64,000 nt of DNA from Rivihabitans pingtungensis (GCF_003201855.1 NZ_QJKI01000004.1:1-64000), one strand, 5' to 3'. Positions 16,763 through 25,736 are shown, counted from the first letter of the stretch. The notes: generated by a model not told the origin, from the sequence alone. Made by a program: numbers and translations.

Positions 16763-17257
16763 ATGTCTAATGCTTCTTCCGCTGCACCCGTTGCGCCGGC
16801 GACCGTTGCGTCGGCACCCGTTTTGGCTCCCCGAGCGTTCACCGCACAGATACCTTCCGTGCTGGCTGTGCTAACCCTGCTGGCCTGTTTTGCCATGTTT
16901 TACTACTTTATTGATTTATCTTCAAAAAGTGGTGCGCAACTGGTCGAGATGAAGGCCGCTGCGCAGGCGGTGTCGCAGCTTACCCAACAAATGCGGCAAT
17001 TGCCGCCAGAGAAAACCGCTCAGTATACCAAGACGCAGGATGATCTGGTGCTGGCGCAGAAAGTGCTGGACAACGCCCGTTCAGTGCAGGATGCCGTCAA
17101 GGAGCAGCAAAGCGCCACCAAGGATTTTATTTTGTATATTCTTGGCGTGTTGTCATCCGCGGTGACGACCATTCTGGGCTATTACTTTGGCAGTTCCAGC
17201 AGCAGTGCGCAAAAAACGGAAGTATTGAAAGCCATGACTCAACAAAACGCTGCTTAA
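16763..17257 (+). CDS. Two-TM coiled-coil membrane protein of unknown function
   Basis: Unrecognised 164-aa protein. An Ala/Pro/Val/Ser-rich N-terminus leads to TM1 (IPSVLAVLTLLACFAMFYYFI), a Gln/Lys-rich coiled-coil linker of about 70 residues, TM2 (FILYILGVLSSAVTTILGYYF) and a short tail GSSSSSAQKTE. With both ends on one side, the coiled coil would sit in the periplasm or cytoplasm as a spacer. ATG 16763 follows AGGAG at 16751-16755; the upstream ATG at 16757 is too close to it. The size and TM2-Ser tail resemble some phage-type membrane proteins, but no phage genes are adjacent. Confidence 0.75.
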   Translation: MSNASSAAPVAPATVASAPVLAPRAFTAQIPSVLAVLTLLACFAMFYYFIDLSSKSGAQLVEMKAAAQAVSQLTQQMRQLPPEKTAQYTKTQDDLVLAQKVLDNARSVQDAVKEQQSATKDFILYILGVLSSAVTTILGYYFGSSSSSAQKTEVLKAMTQQNAA

Positions 17258-17286
17258 GCGCAAGACATATTGCTTGTTCTGTCAGG

Positions 17287-17316
17287 GGTGCGCCAGAACT
17301 GCGGTTCTGGCGCACC
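17287..17316. terminator. Bidirectional hairpin between convergent genes
   Basis: A perfect 13-bp stem GGTGCGCCAGAAC/GTTCTGGCGCACC with loop TGCG sits between the two-TM gene and the M61 peptidase gene, which converge here. It has no long T run, so it may mainly protect the 3' ends or block read-through. Confidence 0.6.
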
Positions 17317-17328
17317 GTCAGTGCCATC

Positions 17329-19080
17329 TCAGCCCTGTGTTGATAACCATCCCTTGACCCGCTCTGGCTCAAACGCCAGCGCGCAATGGTCGTGCGGGCG
17401 CGCTTGCAGGGTGATGTTCACGTGCAGCAGCCGCTCACGGCGGAAGGCGTGCACGCTGAGCTGTTCACCCGCTTGATAGCGCGCCAGCATGGCGTCCAGG
17501 TCGTGGATGCGCAGGCCATCCAGTGCAATCAGCACATCGCCGCCCGATAGGCCAGCCTGCTGCGCCGGGCCGTCTTGGTAAGCGCATTTGATCTTCCAAC
17601 CCAGCGGATCACGCTCGGTTTTCACCCCCAACGTCGGCGCCTGGCTGTCGCCGCTGCTGTGGCTGAGCGTGACGCCAACGCTGGCCAGCAGTTCGGCCAA
17701 TGGCAAGGGCTCAACGCTGCGCAAGGCGCGGTCAAAAAAGTCGGATAAATCCAACCCGCTGATTTGGCTGGCAATCGCCTCCCATTCGGCTTCCGCCACG
17801 CCCTGGCCATCTGCCAGCCAGCGTTGCCACAGCGCGCGCATCACGTCATCCAGCGAACGCGCACCACGGGTGTCGCGGCGAATCAACAAATCCAGGCACA
17901 AAGCCACCAATGCGCCCTTGGTGTAATAGCTCACCAGGCTGTTGGGGCTGTTTTCGTCTTGCCGGTAGTATTTGATCCAGGCGTCGAAGCTGGCGTCTTC
18001 CAGATTTTGTACATATTGGCCTGGCGTCCGCTCAACGGCAGTCAGCGTATCGGACAGGCGCTTGAGATACTGCTCGGCGCTGATCACCCCGCTGCGCGCC
18101 AGCGCCAGGTCGTCGTAATACGAGGTCACGCCTTCAAACGCCCACAGCAGCCGGGTGTAGTTTTCCTGATACAGGTCGTGCGGAGTAAACACGGCCGGGG
18201 CAATGCGCTTGACGTTCCAGGCGTGAAAATATTCATGGCTGAACAAACCGAGCAAATCCTGATACGCCTTGCTGGGCGCTTCTTCTCCCTCTGCCGGCAG
18301 CGCGGCGCGGTCGGCCATCAAGGCGGTGGACGCGCGGTGTTCCAGTCCGCCATAAATATCCTGGCCGACATACAGCAAAAACACATAGCGGGTAAACGGC
18401 GGCGGCGCGCCAAACAAGCGGATTTGCCATTCGCACACCGCCTTGACGTCGCGCGCCAGACGCTTGAGGTCACCACGATGCTGGCCGCTGACGGCGATTT
18501 CGTGCGGCACGCCGCCTGCGGTGAAGCGCACCAGGTCGAGCTGAGCCATTTCCACCGGGTGGTCGATCAGCTCGGCGTAGTTGTCGGCGCAGAAGCGGCC
18601 AAAGCCATGCCGGGCGGCGCGCCCAAGGCGCGGCAGGCTGGTGACCAGCTTCCAGTCGGCGCAGGCCGGGTGTTCCGGTGCGGCAATCTCCACACTGACC
18701 GGCTCGTCGGCGCGGCCGGCGACTTCCAGAAACACGCTGCTGCCATTGAAGAAGCCGCGCTCAAGATCAAGATACGCGCCGCGCACCGACAGATCGAAAG
18801 CGTATACCCGATAGTGAATTTCCAGCCGGCGGGCCTGGCCGGGGTCGAGCGTCCAGCTGTGTTTGTCGATTTTGGTGACAGCAAGATTGGCGCCATCGGC
18901 CTGAGCATGCAGGCTGACAATATGGCGGGCAAATTCGCGCAGCAGATAGCTGCCGGGAATCCAGCAGGGCAGACGCAGGGTGAGTGGGCCAGGGGTCAGC
19001 GCTTGGATGGACAGGGTGACATCAAAATAGTGTGCGGCCGGGTCGGCCACGCACAGGCGGTAATGCAAGGGGTGGATCAT
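17329..19080 (-). CDS. M61-family metallopeptidase with PDZ domain
   Basis: Zinc peptidase of the glycyl-aminopeptidase family, 583 aa. The zinc site HEYFH is in FSHEYFHAWNVKRIAP (about residue 280), with the downstream Glu in LLWAFEGVTSYYDDL. The N-terminal half is beta-rich. A C-terminal PDZ domain (about 490-560) contains QAGLSGGDVLIALDGLRI. No signal peptide is visible when starting at MIHPLHYRL (19080); an upstream ATG at 19125 adds 15 residues without family similarity. It faces the two-TM gene and diverges from ccoN. Confidence 0.9.
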   Translation of the reverse strand: MIHPLHYRLCVADPAAHYFDVTLSIQALTPGPLTLRLPCWIPGSYLLREFARHIVSLHAQADGANLAVTKIDKHSWTLDPGQARRLEIHYRVYAFDLSVRGAYLDLERGFFNGSSVFLEVAGRADEPVSVEIAAPEHPACADWKLVTSLPRLGRAARHGFGRFCADNYAELIDHPVEMAQLDLVRFTAGGVPHEIAVSGQHRGDLKRLARDVKAVCEWQIRLFGAPPPFTRYVFLLYVGQDIYGGLEHRASTALMADRAALPAEGEEAPSKAYQDLLGLFSHEYFHAWNVKRIAPAVFTPHDLYQENYTRLLWAFEGVTSYYDDLALARSGVISAEQYLKRLSDTLTAVERTPGQYVQNLEDASFDAWIKYYRQDENSPNSLVSYYTKGALVALCLDLLIRRDTRGARSLDDVMRALWQRWLADGQGVAEAEWEAIASQISGLDLSDFFDRALRSVEPLPLAELLASVGVTLSHSSGDSQAPTLGVKTERDPLGWKIKCAYQDGPAQQAGLSGGDVLIALDGLRIHDLDAMLARYQAGEQLSVHAFRRERLLHVNITLQARPHDHCALAFEPERVKGWLSTQG

Positions 19081-19556
19081 GGCGGGCTCGTGTGCACATA
19101 AAGTCGGACTGACAGTGTGCCGCATGCAGGCGAAGATGTGTATGCCTTTTGCCCATGCTGATGGCGTGGCTCAGTCAGGTCAAGTCCCCTGGCATGGTAA
19201 AAATACGGGGAAATCGGCTGATGGGCTGGCTTGGGGTTGACCTACGTCAACACCTTGTCAAGGCATGACAATATAATGAGTTGGCTGGAATTGAGTCTTG
19301 CGTCAGGCAAGGGTTGACTGACTTGGCCATGCATCTGTGTGGCCTGTGCGGCCCCTTCGATGTAAAATGGGTCGATTCAGATACGGGGGCGTGTAGCTGA
19401 CCGCGTCGCACACAAGGGCTTTTGGCCCTGCGGCGCCAGTCCCCGGCCCGAGCCGGTGGAAGCGCATCACAACCATATGGGGGCATATGGGGCGTTTCCA
19501 ACAGGCCTGCTCGACGGTTTTTGATTCTTGTGTTAGCAACCTTGGAGAAACCCTAA
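19081..19556. other. Divergent regulatory region and long ccoN leader
   Basis: 476 bp without a supported gene. It holds the FNR-type ccoN promoter (19237-19277) and then about 270 nt of predicted 5' leader. The leader contains small hairpins, including AGGGC/GCCCT near 19417 and the perfect CCATATG/CATATGG stem at 19473-19490. The reason for so long a leader is not apparent. Confidence 0.6.
19237..19277 (+). promoter_or_regulatory. FNR/ANR-type class II promoter of ccoNOQP
   Basis: TTGACCTACGTCAA (19237-19250) matches the FNR/ANR dyad TTGAY-N4-RTCAA. A perfect TATAAT lies at 19272-19277. The centre-to-centre distance of 31 bp puts the dyad near -41.5 relative to a start around 19284, the classic arrangement for FNR activation under low oxygen. 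This is the expected control for a cbb3 oxidase. Confidence 0.85.
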
Positions 19557-20978
19557 ATGGAAACGCAATCCACTTATAACTATAAGGTGGTGCGCCAGTT
19601 TGCCGTGATGACCGTGATCTGGGGCATCGTCGGCATGCTGGTGGGCGTGATTATCGCCGCGCAGTTGGTGTGGCCGGACCTGAACTTTGGTCCGTGGCTG
19701 CACTTTGGTCGTCTGCGTCCGCTGCATACCAATGCCGTGATTTTCGCCTTTGGCGGTTGCGCATTGTTCGCCACCTCCTACTACGTCGTTCAGCGCACCT
19801 GTCAGGTTCGCCTGTTCGCCGAGAAACTGGCCGCCTTCACCTTCTGGGGCTGGCAACTGGTCATCGTGCTGGCCGCCGTCACCCTGCCGCTGGGTTTCAC
19901 CTCCGGCAAGGAATACGCTGAGCTGGAATGGCCGATTGACCTCCTGATCACTGTGATCTGGGTGGCTTACGCGATTGTGTTCTTTGGCACCATCGCCGTG
20001 CGCAAAGTCAAGCACATCTATGTGGCCAACTGGTTCTACGGTGCCTTCATCCTGACTGTGGCCCTGCTGCACATCGTCAACAGCCTGGAAATCCCGGTTT
20101 CCCTGACCAAGTCCTACTCGGTGTACGCTGGCGCTGTGGATGCCATGGTGCAATGGTGGTACGGTCACAACGCCGTGGGCTTCTTCCTGACCGCCGCCTT
20201 CCTGGGCATGATGTACTACTTCGTGCCCAAGCAAGCTGGCCGTCCGGTGTTCTCCTATCGCCTGTCCGTGGTGCACTTCTGGGCGCTGATCTTCACCTAT
20301 ATGTGGGCAGGTCCTCACCATCTGCACTACACCGCCCTGCCGGACTGGACTCAGTCGCTGGGTATGGTGTTCTCGCTGATTCTGCTGGCTCCGTCCTGGG
20401 GTGGCATGATCAACGGCATCATGACCCTGTCGGGCGCCTGGCATAAGCTGCGCACCGACCCGGTGCTGAAGTTCCTGGTGGTGTCGCTGTCCTTCTACGG
20501 CATGTCCACCTTCGAAGGCCCGATGATGTCGATCAAGACCGTGAACGCCCTGTCGCACTTCACCGACTGGACCGTCGGCCACGTGCACTCCGGCGCACTG
20601 GGCTGGGTGGGCTTCATCTCCATTGGTTCCATCTACTACCTGCTGCCGCGTCTGTTTGGTCGTGAGCAAATGCACAGCATGAAGCTGGTCGAAGCACACT
20701 TCTGGCTGGCTACCGTGGGTGTGGTGCTGTACATCGCCGCCCTGTGGATTTCCGGTGTGATGCAAGGCCTGATGTGGCGTGCCCTGAACCCGGATGGCAC
20801 CCTGACCTACTCGTTTGCCGAAGTGGTGAAGGCTACCTATCCGTACCACTTTGTCCGTCTGCTGGGTGGTGTGTTCTACCTGACTGGCATGTTGCTGATG
20901 GCCTACAACATGTTCCGCACCATCGCCATTGGTCGCCCGGTTGTGGCTGAAATCCCGGCCGTGGCTCACGCTCACTAA
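19557..20978 (+). CDS. ccoN: Cytochrome cbb3 oxidase subunit I
   Basis: Catalytic heme-copper subunit of the high-affinity, proton-pumping cbb3 terminal oxidase in the inner membrane; 473 aa with about twelve spans. Active-site residues are visible in [14 protein letters not shown] and [13 protein letters not shown] (CuB/heme ligands) and in [15 protein letters not shown] 19557 follows GGAG at 19542-19545. It is the first gene of ccoNOQP (22 nt to ccoO) and is read from an FNR-type promoter, so expression should rise under microaerobic conditions. Confidence 0.97.
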   Translation: METQSTYNYKVVRQFAVMTVIWGIVGMLVGVIIAAQLVWPDLNFGPWLHFGRLRPLHTNAVIFAFGGCALFATSYYVVQRTCQVRLFAEKLAAFTFWGWQLVIVLAAVTLPLGFTSGKEYAELEWPIDLLITVIWVAYAIVFFGTIAVRKVKHIYVANWFYGAFILTVALLHIVNSLEIPVSLTKSYSVYAGAVDAMVQWWYGHNAVGFFLTAAFLGMMYYFVPKQAGRPVFSYRLSVVHFWALIFTYMWAGPHHLHYTALPDWTQSLGMVFSLILLAPSWGGMINGIMTLSGAWHKLRTDPVLKFLVVSLSFYGMSTFEGPMMSIKTVNALSHFTDWTVGHVHSGALGWVGFISIGSIYYLLPRLFGREQMHSMKLVEAHFWLATVGVVLYIAALWISGVMQGLMWRALNPDGTLTYSFAEVVKATYPYHFVRLLGGVFYLTGMLLMAYNMFRTIAIGRPVVAEIPAVAHAH

Positions 20979-20999
20979 GTCGGACGAAGGAAAGCGAAC

Positions 21000-21614
21000 A
21001 TGGAAAAGTTTCAGAAACTGGTTGAAGAACACGTCGGCTATCTGATCGTGTTCACCCTCTTGGCCGTCAGCGTGGCCATGCTGGTTGAGATTCTCCCGCT
21101 GATGTTCCAGAAGTCGACCACCGAGCCGGTGGCGGGCGTCAAGCCGTACAACGCCCTGCAACTGACTGGTCGCGACATCTACATCCGCGAAGGCTGCTAC
21201 AACTGCCACTCGCAGATGATCCGTCCGTTCCGCGCCGAAACCGAGCGCTATGGCCACTACTCGGTGGCGGGTGAGTCGGTGTACGACCATCCGTTCCAGT
21301 GGGGTTCCAAGCGTACCGGTCCGGACCTGGCCCGTGTGGGCGGCCGCTATTCCGACGAATGGCACCGTGTCCACCTGACCAACCCGCGTGACGTGGTGCC
21401 GGAATCGAACATGCCGGCCTTCCCGTGGCTCTCCAAGAACCTGGCTGATGCCGATGGCGTGGCTGCCAAGATGACTGCCCTGCGTAAAGTGGGTGTGCCG
21501 TACTCCGACCAGGAAATTGCCGAAGGCAAGGCCATGGTGGAAGGCAAGTCGGAAATGGAAGCTCTGATCGCCTATCTGCAGGGCCTGGGTCTGGCGCTGA
21601 AGAACACGCGTTGA
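21000..21614 (+). CDS. ccoO: Cytochrome cbb3 oxidase subunit II (monoheme)
   Basis: Membrane-anchored mono-heme cytochrome c subunit, 204 aa. One N-terminal membrane anchor (about 15-38) is followed by a periplasmic domain with heme motif CYNCH in [15 protein letters not shown] distal Met ligand is likely in [10 protein letters not shown]. It passes electrons from CcoP to CcoN. The upstream spacing of 21 nt carries AAGGAAAG. ccoQ starts 10 nt after its stop. Confidence 0.96.
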   Translation: MEKFQKLVEEHVGYLIVFTLLAVSVAMLVEILPLMFQKSTTEPVAGVKPYNALQLTGRDIYIREGCYNCHSQMIRPFRAETERYGHYSVAGESVYDHPFQWGSKRTGPDLARVGGRYSDEWHRVHLTNPRDVVPESNMPAFPWLSKNLADADGVAAKMTALRKVGVPYSDQEIAEGKAMVEGKSEMEALIAYLQGLGLALKNTR

Positions 21615-21624
21615 TTTCCAGTCC

Positions 21625-21828
21625 ATGGACGGCATCAATCTGATTCGAATCATCTTCACCGTGCTGTCGTTTGTCTGCTTCCTGCTGATTGCCTTCTGGG
21701 CATACAGCAAGACCAGCAAAAAGCAGTTTGACGAAGCGGCTAACCTGCCCTTTGCCGACGATGAAGAGGGTTCACAGCAAGCTGACGGCACTCGCTCGCC
21801 GTCAGCTTCCGACGGAGCAAAAAGATGA
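21625..21828 (+). CDS. ccoQ: Cytochrome cbb3 oxidase subunit IV (CcoQ)
   Basis: Small single-span subunit of 67 aa: hydrophobic segment IRIIFTVLSFVCFLLIAFWAY, then a KKQFDEAANLPFADDEE motif typical of CcoQ, ending in a Ser/Ala-rich hydrophilic tail. It stabilises the assembled oxidase. Its stop overlaps the ccoP start (ATGA at 21825-21828), so translation is coupled. Confidence 0.9.
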   Translation: MDGINLIRIIFTVLSFVCFLLIAFWAYSKTSKKQFDEAANLPFADDEEGSQQADGTRSPSASDGAKR

Positions 21829-22742
21829 GTGATTTTGTGAGTGATTTCTGGAGTATCTGGATCACCGTGATTGTGGTGGTCGGTATCCTGGGTGTGGGCG
21901 CATTGCTCTTCAGCCAGTCCAAGACCACGCTCAAGAAGGGTGAGCAGGTCCAGACCATGGGTCATGTGTGGGATGGTGACCTGGAGGAGTACAACAATCC
22001 GCTGCCGCGCTGGTGGATGGGCATGTTCTACCTGACCATCTTCTTTGGCATTGGTTACCTGGCGCTGTACCCAGGTCTGGGCAAGTGGGCCGGCCTGCGT
22101 GGCTGGACCTCGGTTGGCCAGTACAAGGAAGAGCGTTCCCAAGCCGAAGCCAAGTACCAGCCGCTGTACGACAAGTACTTGAAGCAAGATGTCAAGGCGG
22201 TGGCTGCTGACAAGGAAGCTCAGGAAATGGGCAAGCGCCTGTTCCAGACCTACTGCATCCAGTGCCACGGCTCTGATGCCCGTGGCGCCAAGGGCTTCCC
22301 GAACCTGACCGACAACGATTGGCTCTATGGCGGCAGCCCGGAGCAAATCCTGCAAACCCTGAACGGTGGTCGTCAAGGCCAGATGCCGGCATTTGGTGCG
22401 GCTTTTGGCGAAGAAAAGGTCAAGGACGTGGCCAACTACGTGATGTCGCTGTCCGGCAAGAAGCATGACGCCGAACGCGCCGGTCGCGGCAAGGAAACCT
22501 TCTCTACCGTGTGCGCAGCCTGCCACGGCCCGGATGGCAAGGGTAACCAGGCCATGGGCGCCCCGAACCTGACCGACAACATCTGGCTGTATGGCGGCAC
22601 TGAAAAGACCATCATCGAGACCATCACCAATGGTCGCGCCAACCAGATGCCGGCGTGGAAAGACTTCCTGGGCGACGGCAAGGTGCACCTGCTGACCGCC
22701 TATGTGTGGGGTCTGTCCAACAACAAGGCCGCTGCTCAGTAA
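21825..22742 (+). CDS. ccoP: Cytochrome cbb3 oxidase subunit III (diheme)
   Basis: Diheme cytochrome c subunit of 305 aa that receives electrons from the bc1 complex or soluble cytochromes. N-terminal spans (about 8-26 and 62-80) are followed by two class I cytochrome domains with CIQCHGSDARG and CAACHGPDGKG; matching Met ligands are in GQMPAFG and NQMPAWK. It is the last gene of the operon, and a perfect hairpin terminator follows 26 nt after the stop. Neisseria CcoP commonly carries a third heme domain; this one has only two. Confidence 0.96.
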   Translation: MSDFVSDFWSIWITVIVVVGILGVGALLFSQSKTTLKKGEQVQTMGHVWDGDLEEYNNPLPRWWMGMFYLTIFFGIGYLALYPGLGKWAGLRGWTSVGQYKEERSQAEAKYQPLYDKYLKQDVKAVAADKEAQEMGKRLFQTYCIQCHGSDARGAKGFPNLTDNDWLYGGSPEQILQTLNGGRQGQMPAFGAAFGEEKVKDVANYVMSLSGKKHDAERAGRGKETFSTVCAACHGPDGKGNQAMGAPNLTDNIWLYGGTEKTIIETITNGRANQMPAWKDFLGDGKVHLLTAYVWGLSNNKAAAQ

Positions 22743-22767
22743 TCGCTGAGGCCTGTTGAGATGTGCA

Positions 22768-22793
22768 ACACTGCCCGCTTTGGCGGGCAGTGT
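22768..22793 (+). terminator. Terminator after ccoNOQP
   Basis: ACACTGCCCGC/GCGGGCAGTGT is a perfect 11-bp stem with loop TTTG. The following T stretch is short (CGTTTCT). Confidence 0.7.
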
Positions 22794-22821
22794 CGTTTCT
22801 GCCTGTTGGCGCGGGCCGGAT

Positions 22822-22861
22822 TTGACCTGTGTCAACAAGTGGAAAACTTGGGTTCACTAAT
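22822..22861 (+). promoter_or_regulatory. FNR/ANR-type promoter of ccoG
   Basis: TTGACCTGTGTCAA (22822-22835) is a second FNR/ANR dyad. ACTAAT at 22856-22861 lies 30 bp further, centre to centre, as a plausible -10. It predicts that ccoG-fixH is induced at low oxygen independently of ccoN. Confidence 0.7.
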
Positions 22862-22961
22862 TCCACGCAGTCACTATAGATTTTGATAGAATAAATATAG
22901 CGCCAAATATCCTTTGCGTATGGCGTAAACTTCCTGCTTGTCGAGCTGTCTGGCAAGCTGG

Positions 22962-23039
22962 CTCTGCTGAATGCAGAGGGTTTAGCCAAGCAGTGGCCTG
23001 CCGCTTCGCGCCGGTCTGCTGCGACTGTTTGGCTAAACC
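22962..23039 (+). other. Tandem hairpins in the ccoG leader
   Basis: CTCTGC/GCAGAG (22962-22967 with 22973-22978) is followed at once by a long-range stem GGTTTAGCCAA/TTGGCTAAACC (22979-22989 with 23029-23039). The second ends 6 nt before the ribosome site AGGAA (23046-23050) and is followed by TTT. An attenuator or translational control element is possible. Confidence 0.5.
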
Positions 23040-23058
23040 TTTCTCAGGAACCACGAGT

Positions 23059-24504
23059 ATGTCGAGCGACAAAAAGTCCATCCCGATCAAGCCTGTGCCT
23101 GCCGACAACAAGGCAGACAACAAGGCTGAAGTCGTCTCTCTGTACGCCGAGCACAAGAAAATCCACCCGCGTCACGTCACCGGCCTATTCGCCAATATGC
23201 GCGTGGCCATGGTCTGGCTGACCCAATTGGTGTATTTCGGCTTTCCCTGGATGACCTGGAACGGCCGCCAGGCGGTGCTGTTTGATCTGGTCAACCGCAA
23301 ATTCTACTTTTTTGGCATCACCTTCTTCCCGCAGGATTTCATCTACGTTGCCGCCCTGCTGATGATGTGTGCGCTGGGCTTGTTCCTGTGGACCACCATT
23401 GCCGGCCGCTTATGGTGTGGCTACGCCTGTCCGCAGACAGTGTACACCGAAGTGTTTTTGTGGTTTGAGCACCTGATCGAAGGCGACCGCAGCAAGCGCA
23501 TCAAGCTGGATGCAGCACCGATGTCGGCGCGCAAACTGGGTTTGAAGACCGCCAAGCACACGCTGTGGATTGCCTTCTCGCTGATCACCGGCTTTACCCT
23601 GGTGGCCTATTTTACCCCGCGCACCATGCTGATTGACGAACTGCTGGTGTGGGATCTGGGCCCGTGGGAGACCTTCTGGATCTTCTTCTACGCCTTTGCC
23701 ACCTATGGCATGGCCGGCTTCATGCGCGAGCAAGTGTGCAAATACATGTGCCCGTATGCCCGCTTCCAGAGTGTGATGTTTGACGCCGACACCCTGATTA
23801 TCTCCTACGACACCGAACGCGGTGAGCCGCGCGGCACGCGCAAGAAGGGCGTGGACCCGGCCAGCGTCGGCAAGGGCAGCTGTGTGGACTGCGGCATCTG
23901 CGTGCAGGTGTGCCCGACCGGCATCGACATCCGCAACGGCCTGCAATACGAGTGCATCGGCTGCGCTGCCTGTATCGACGCTTGCGACGAAGTGATGGAC
24001 AAGATGAACTACCCGCGCGGCCTGATCCGTTACACCACGGAAAACGCGCTGGAAAAACACTACCCGGAAAGCCAGATCTGGACCCGCATCAAGCGTCCGC
24101 GGGTGATCATGTATTCGCTGGTGCTGTTCACCGTCGCCGGCATCGCCATCACCGGCCTGATGATGCGCCAGCCGCTGAAGGTGGATATCCTGCGCGACCG
24201 CGCCTCGCTGGTGCGTGAAACCCAGGATGGCCTGCTGGAAAATACGTACAATATCCGCTTTATCAATATTTCCGAGAACCCGCAGAAGCTGAAACTGTCT
24301 GTGCAAGGTCTGCCTGGCATCAAGCTGGTGGCCGAGCGAGATGTGTTTGACGTGCCGCCCACGGGCAATGTGCTGGTGACCCTGAACGTTCAGGCACCGC
24401 CGGAGAGCGCACCCAAGGGCAGCCACAAAATCCAGTTTGTGATCAAGTCCCTGGATGACAATGCGGTCAATCTGGAAGAGCCCAGCAGCTTTATTGGAGA
24501 GTAA
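23059..24504 (+). CDS. ccoG: Cytochrome oxidase accessory protein CcoG (RdxA/FixG)
   Basis: Membrane iron-sulfur protein of 481 aa implicated in copper reduction during cbb3 assembly. Several N-terminal spans contain WCGYACPQTVYTEVF. Two 4Fe-4S motifs follow (CVDCGICVQVCPTG and CIGCAACIDACDEV), then a further span and an Ig-like periplasmic C-terminus. ATG 23059 (MSSDKKS) has AGGAA 8 nt upstream. The frame extends to 22993 but that part falls in the structured leader. fixH starts 7 nt downstream. Confidence 0.95.
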   Translation: MSSDKKSIPIKPVPADNKADNKAEVVSLYAEHKKIHPRHVTGLFANMRVAMVWLTQLVYFGFPWMTWNGRQAVLFDLVNRKFYFFGITFFPQDFIYVAALLMMCALGLFLWTTIAGRLWCGYACPQTVYTEVFLWFEHLIEGDRSKRIKLDAAPMSARKLGLKTAKHTLWIAFSLITGFTLVAYFTPRTMLIDELLVWDLGPWETFWIFFYAFATYGMAGFMREQVCKYMCPYARFQSVMFDADTLIISYDTERGEPRGTRKKGVDPASVGKGSCVDCGICVQVCPTGIDIRNGLQYECIGCAACIDACDEVMDKMNYPRGLIRYTTENALEKHYPESQIWTRIKRPRVIMYSLVLFTVAGIAITGLMMRQPLKVDILRDRASLVRETQDGLLENTYNIRFINISENPQKLKLSVQGLPGIKLVAERDVFDVPPTGNVLVTLNVQAPPESAPKGSHKIQFVIKSLDDNAVNLEEPSSFIGE

Positions 24505-24511
24505 GCGCATC

Positions 24512-25051
24512 ATGAGCCAATCGACCACCCCGATTTCCACCGTGCCCTGGTATCGTCAACGCTGGCCTTGGTTGCTGATGCTCGGCCCGATGGTGGTGGT
24601 GGTCGCTGGCTTGACCACGGCTGCTGTGGCCGTGCGCACCCAGGATGCACTGGTGAACGACGACTATTACAAACGCGGCAAGGAAATCAACGCCGAGCTC
24701 ACCCGCGACAACGAAGCTACCCGGCTGAAAATGGGCGCGCAAGTGATGTTTGGCGAGGGTGGCCGTGATGTGCGGGTGATGCTGCAAAGCCCGGTGGCGG
24801 CAGCGCCGGACAAAGTACGTTTGCTGATGCTGCATCCCACCCTGTCGGATCGGGATCAGCAAGTCGAGCTGGTCAAGAGTGGCGAAGGCTTTTACATGGG
24901 CAAGCTGACCCTGCCTGCGGCGGCACACTGGTTTGTCCGGCTGGAAGATATCAGTGGCCGCTGGCGCTTGCAAAGCCAATGGAAGCCTGCTGAAGACAAT
25001 GTGGTTGCCTTGTCTGCCAGCGCCTCGGGCGGTCAGGCAGCGGACAACTGA
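24512..25051 (+). CDS. fixH: FixH family cbb3 assembly protein
   Basis: Membrane-anchored protein of 179 aa. One N-terminal span (WPWLLMLGPMVVVVAGLTT) is followed by the conserved VNDDYYKRGKEIN motif of FixH and a beta-rich periplasmic domain ending in RWRLQSQW. It acts with CcoG and CcoI in copper delivery and maturation of cbb3 oxidase. ATG 24512 has GGAGAG upstream. It is followed by a strong terminator. ccoI lies about 30 kb away and ccoS is not visible. Confidence 0.93.
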   Translation: MSQSTTPISTVPWYRQRWPWLLMLGPMVVVVAGLTTAAVAVRTQDALVNDDYYKRGKEINAELTRDNEATRLKMGAQVMFGEGGRDVRVMLQSPVAAAPDKVRLLMLHPTLSDRDQQVELVKSGEGFYMGKLTLPAAAHWFVRLEDISGRWRLQSQWKPAEDNVVALSASASGGQAADN

Positions 25052-25090
25052 TCAACTGCGGTAATTCACTTGCATGCCGCGTTCGACGCA

Positions 25091-25111
25091 CCCCGCCTCG
25101 GCGGGGTTTTT
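25091..25111 (+). terminator. Rho-independent terminator after fixH
   Basis: CCCCGC-CTCG-GCGGGG followed by TTTTT, 40 nt after the fixH stop. Confidence 0.85.
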
Positions 25112-25133
25112 CATGTCTATTGAGTGCTGAGGT

Positions 25134-25240
25134 AGCACGATTGACCAAATGCAGCACAGTACTGCTGGCCAAGTGTGCGACGGCAGCAGACATGACGGGC
25201 GCCATGCAACAACGCCAGGAGGGTTTTCTCGGCGGTGCTT
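25134..25240 (-). repeat. Dispersed 3'-end inverted repeat, copy G
   Basis: Minus-strand reading: AGCACCGCCGAGAAAACCC, then TCCTGGCGTTGTTGC at one end and GCATTTGGTCAATCGTGCT at the other, matching copy D block by block. It lies between convergent fixH and the rhodanese gene, touching the latter's stop codon. Confidence 0.7.
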
Positions 25241-25616
25241 ATTCAAACGACGGCAGCGTCGCTTGCTCCACCGGCAAGCCCTCCGCCAACCACTGATCAA
25301 ACCCGCCCGCCACCGAACGCAGCTGGGTATAGCCCAGGCTGGCCAGTGACTGACAAGACAGCGCCGCGCGGCCGCTGGTCTTGCAGTACACCAGCACAGG
25401 CGCGTTGCCATCAGGCTGTAAATCCGCGATGCGAAACTCCAGCATACCGCGCGGCACATTCACCGCACCGGGCACATGGCCGGCGGCAAATTCGTCCGGC
25501 TCGCGCACATCAATCAGCAAGGCGGCGCAGCTCACCTGCCAGGCTTGTGCCTGCGACGGGGTGAGTTCGGTGATGCCGGCGCGCGCGGCCAGCACCAGAT
25601 CGTGTGCGGTTTTCAT
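25239..25616 (-). CDS. Rhodanese-like sulfurtransferase
   Basis: Single-domain rhodanese of 125 aa. It has DVREPDEFAAGHVPGAVNVP and the active-site loop CKTSGRAA, whose Cys carries the persulfide. There is no signal peptide, so it is cytosolic. It is the third gene of a minus-strand set (hydrolase, TauE/SafE exporter, rhodanese), matching sulfide/persulfide detoxification operons of the bigR/blh type. It likely shuttles sulfane sulfur with the persulfide dioxygenase-like enzyme upstream. Confidence 0.9.
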   Translation of the reverse strand: MKTAHDLVLAARAGITELTPSQAQAWQVSCAALLIDVREPDEFAAGHVPGAVNVPRGMLEFRIADLQPDGNAPVLVYCKTSGRAALSCQSLASLGYTQLRSVAGGFDQWLAEGLPVEQATLPSFE

Positions 25617-25736
25617 CAGTCAAACACTCCTAAATAAAAAAGCATGCTGGCCAGTCGCCTGGCACAGCATGTCAGCAGGGTGAAGCAAGAAACACCCGGA
25701 GAAAACCCTGAGAGACAACCCGCGGCGGGTGCAGAC

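Larger units (their letters stand above)
22743..23058. other. ccoP-ccoG intergenic region
   Basis: 316 bp holding, in order, the ccoNOQP terminator (22768-22793), an FNR-type site (22822-22835), an AT-rich promoter region, and two consecutive hairpins in the ccoG leader (22962-23039). No protein gene is supported; the frame upstream of ccoG's ATG is Cys-rich and unlike the family. Confidence 0.7.

Noticed and set aside
19533..22838. A 1101-codon open frame antisense to ccoNOQP
   Set aside because: Mirror of four certain genes; no promoter or protein-like motifs.
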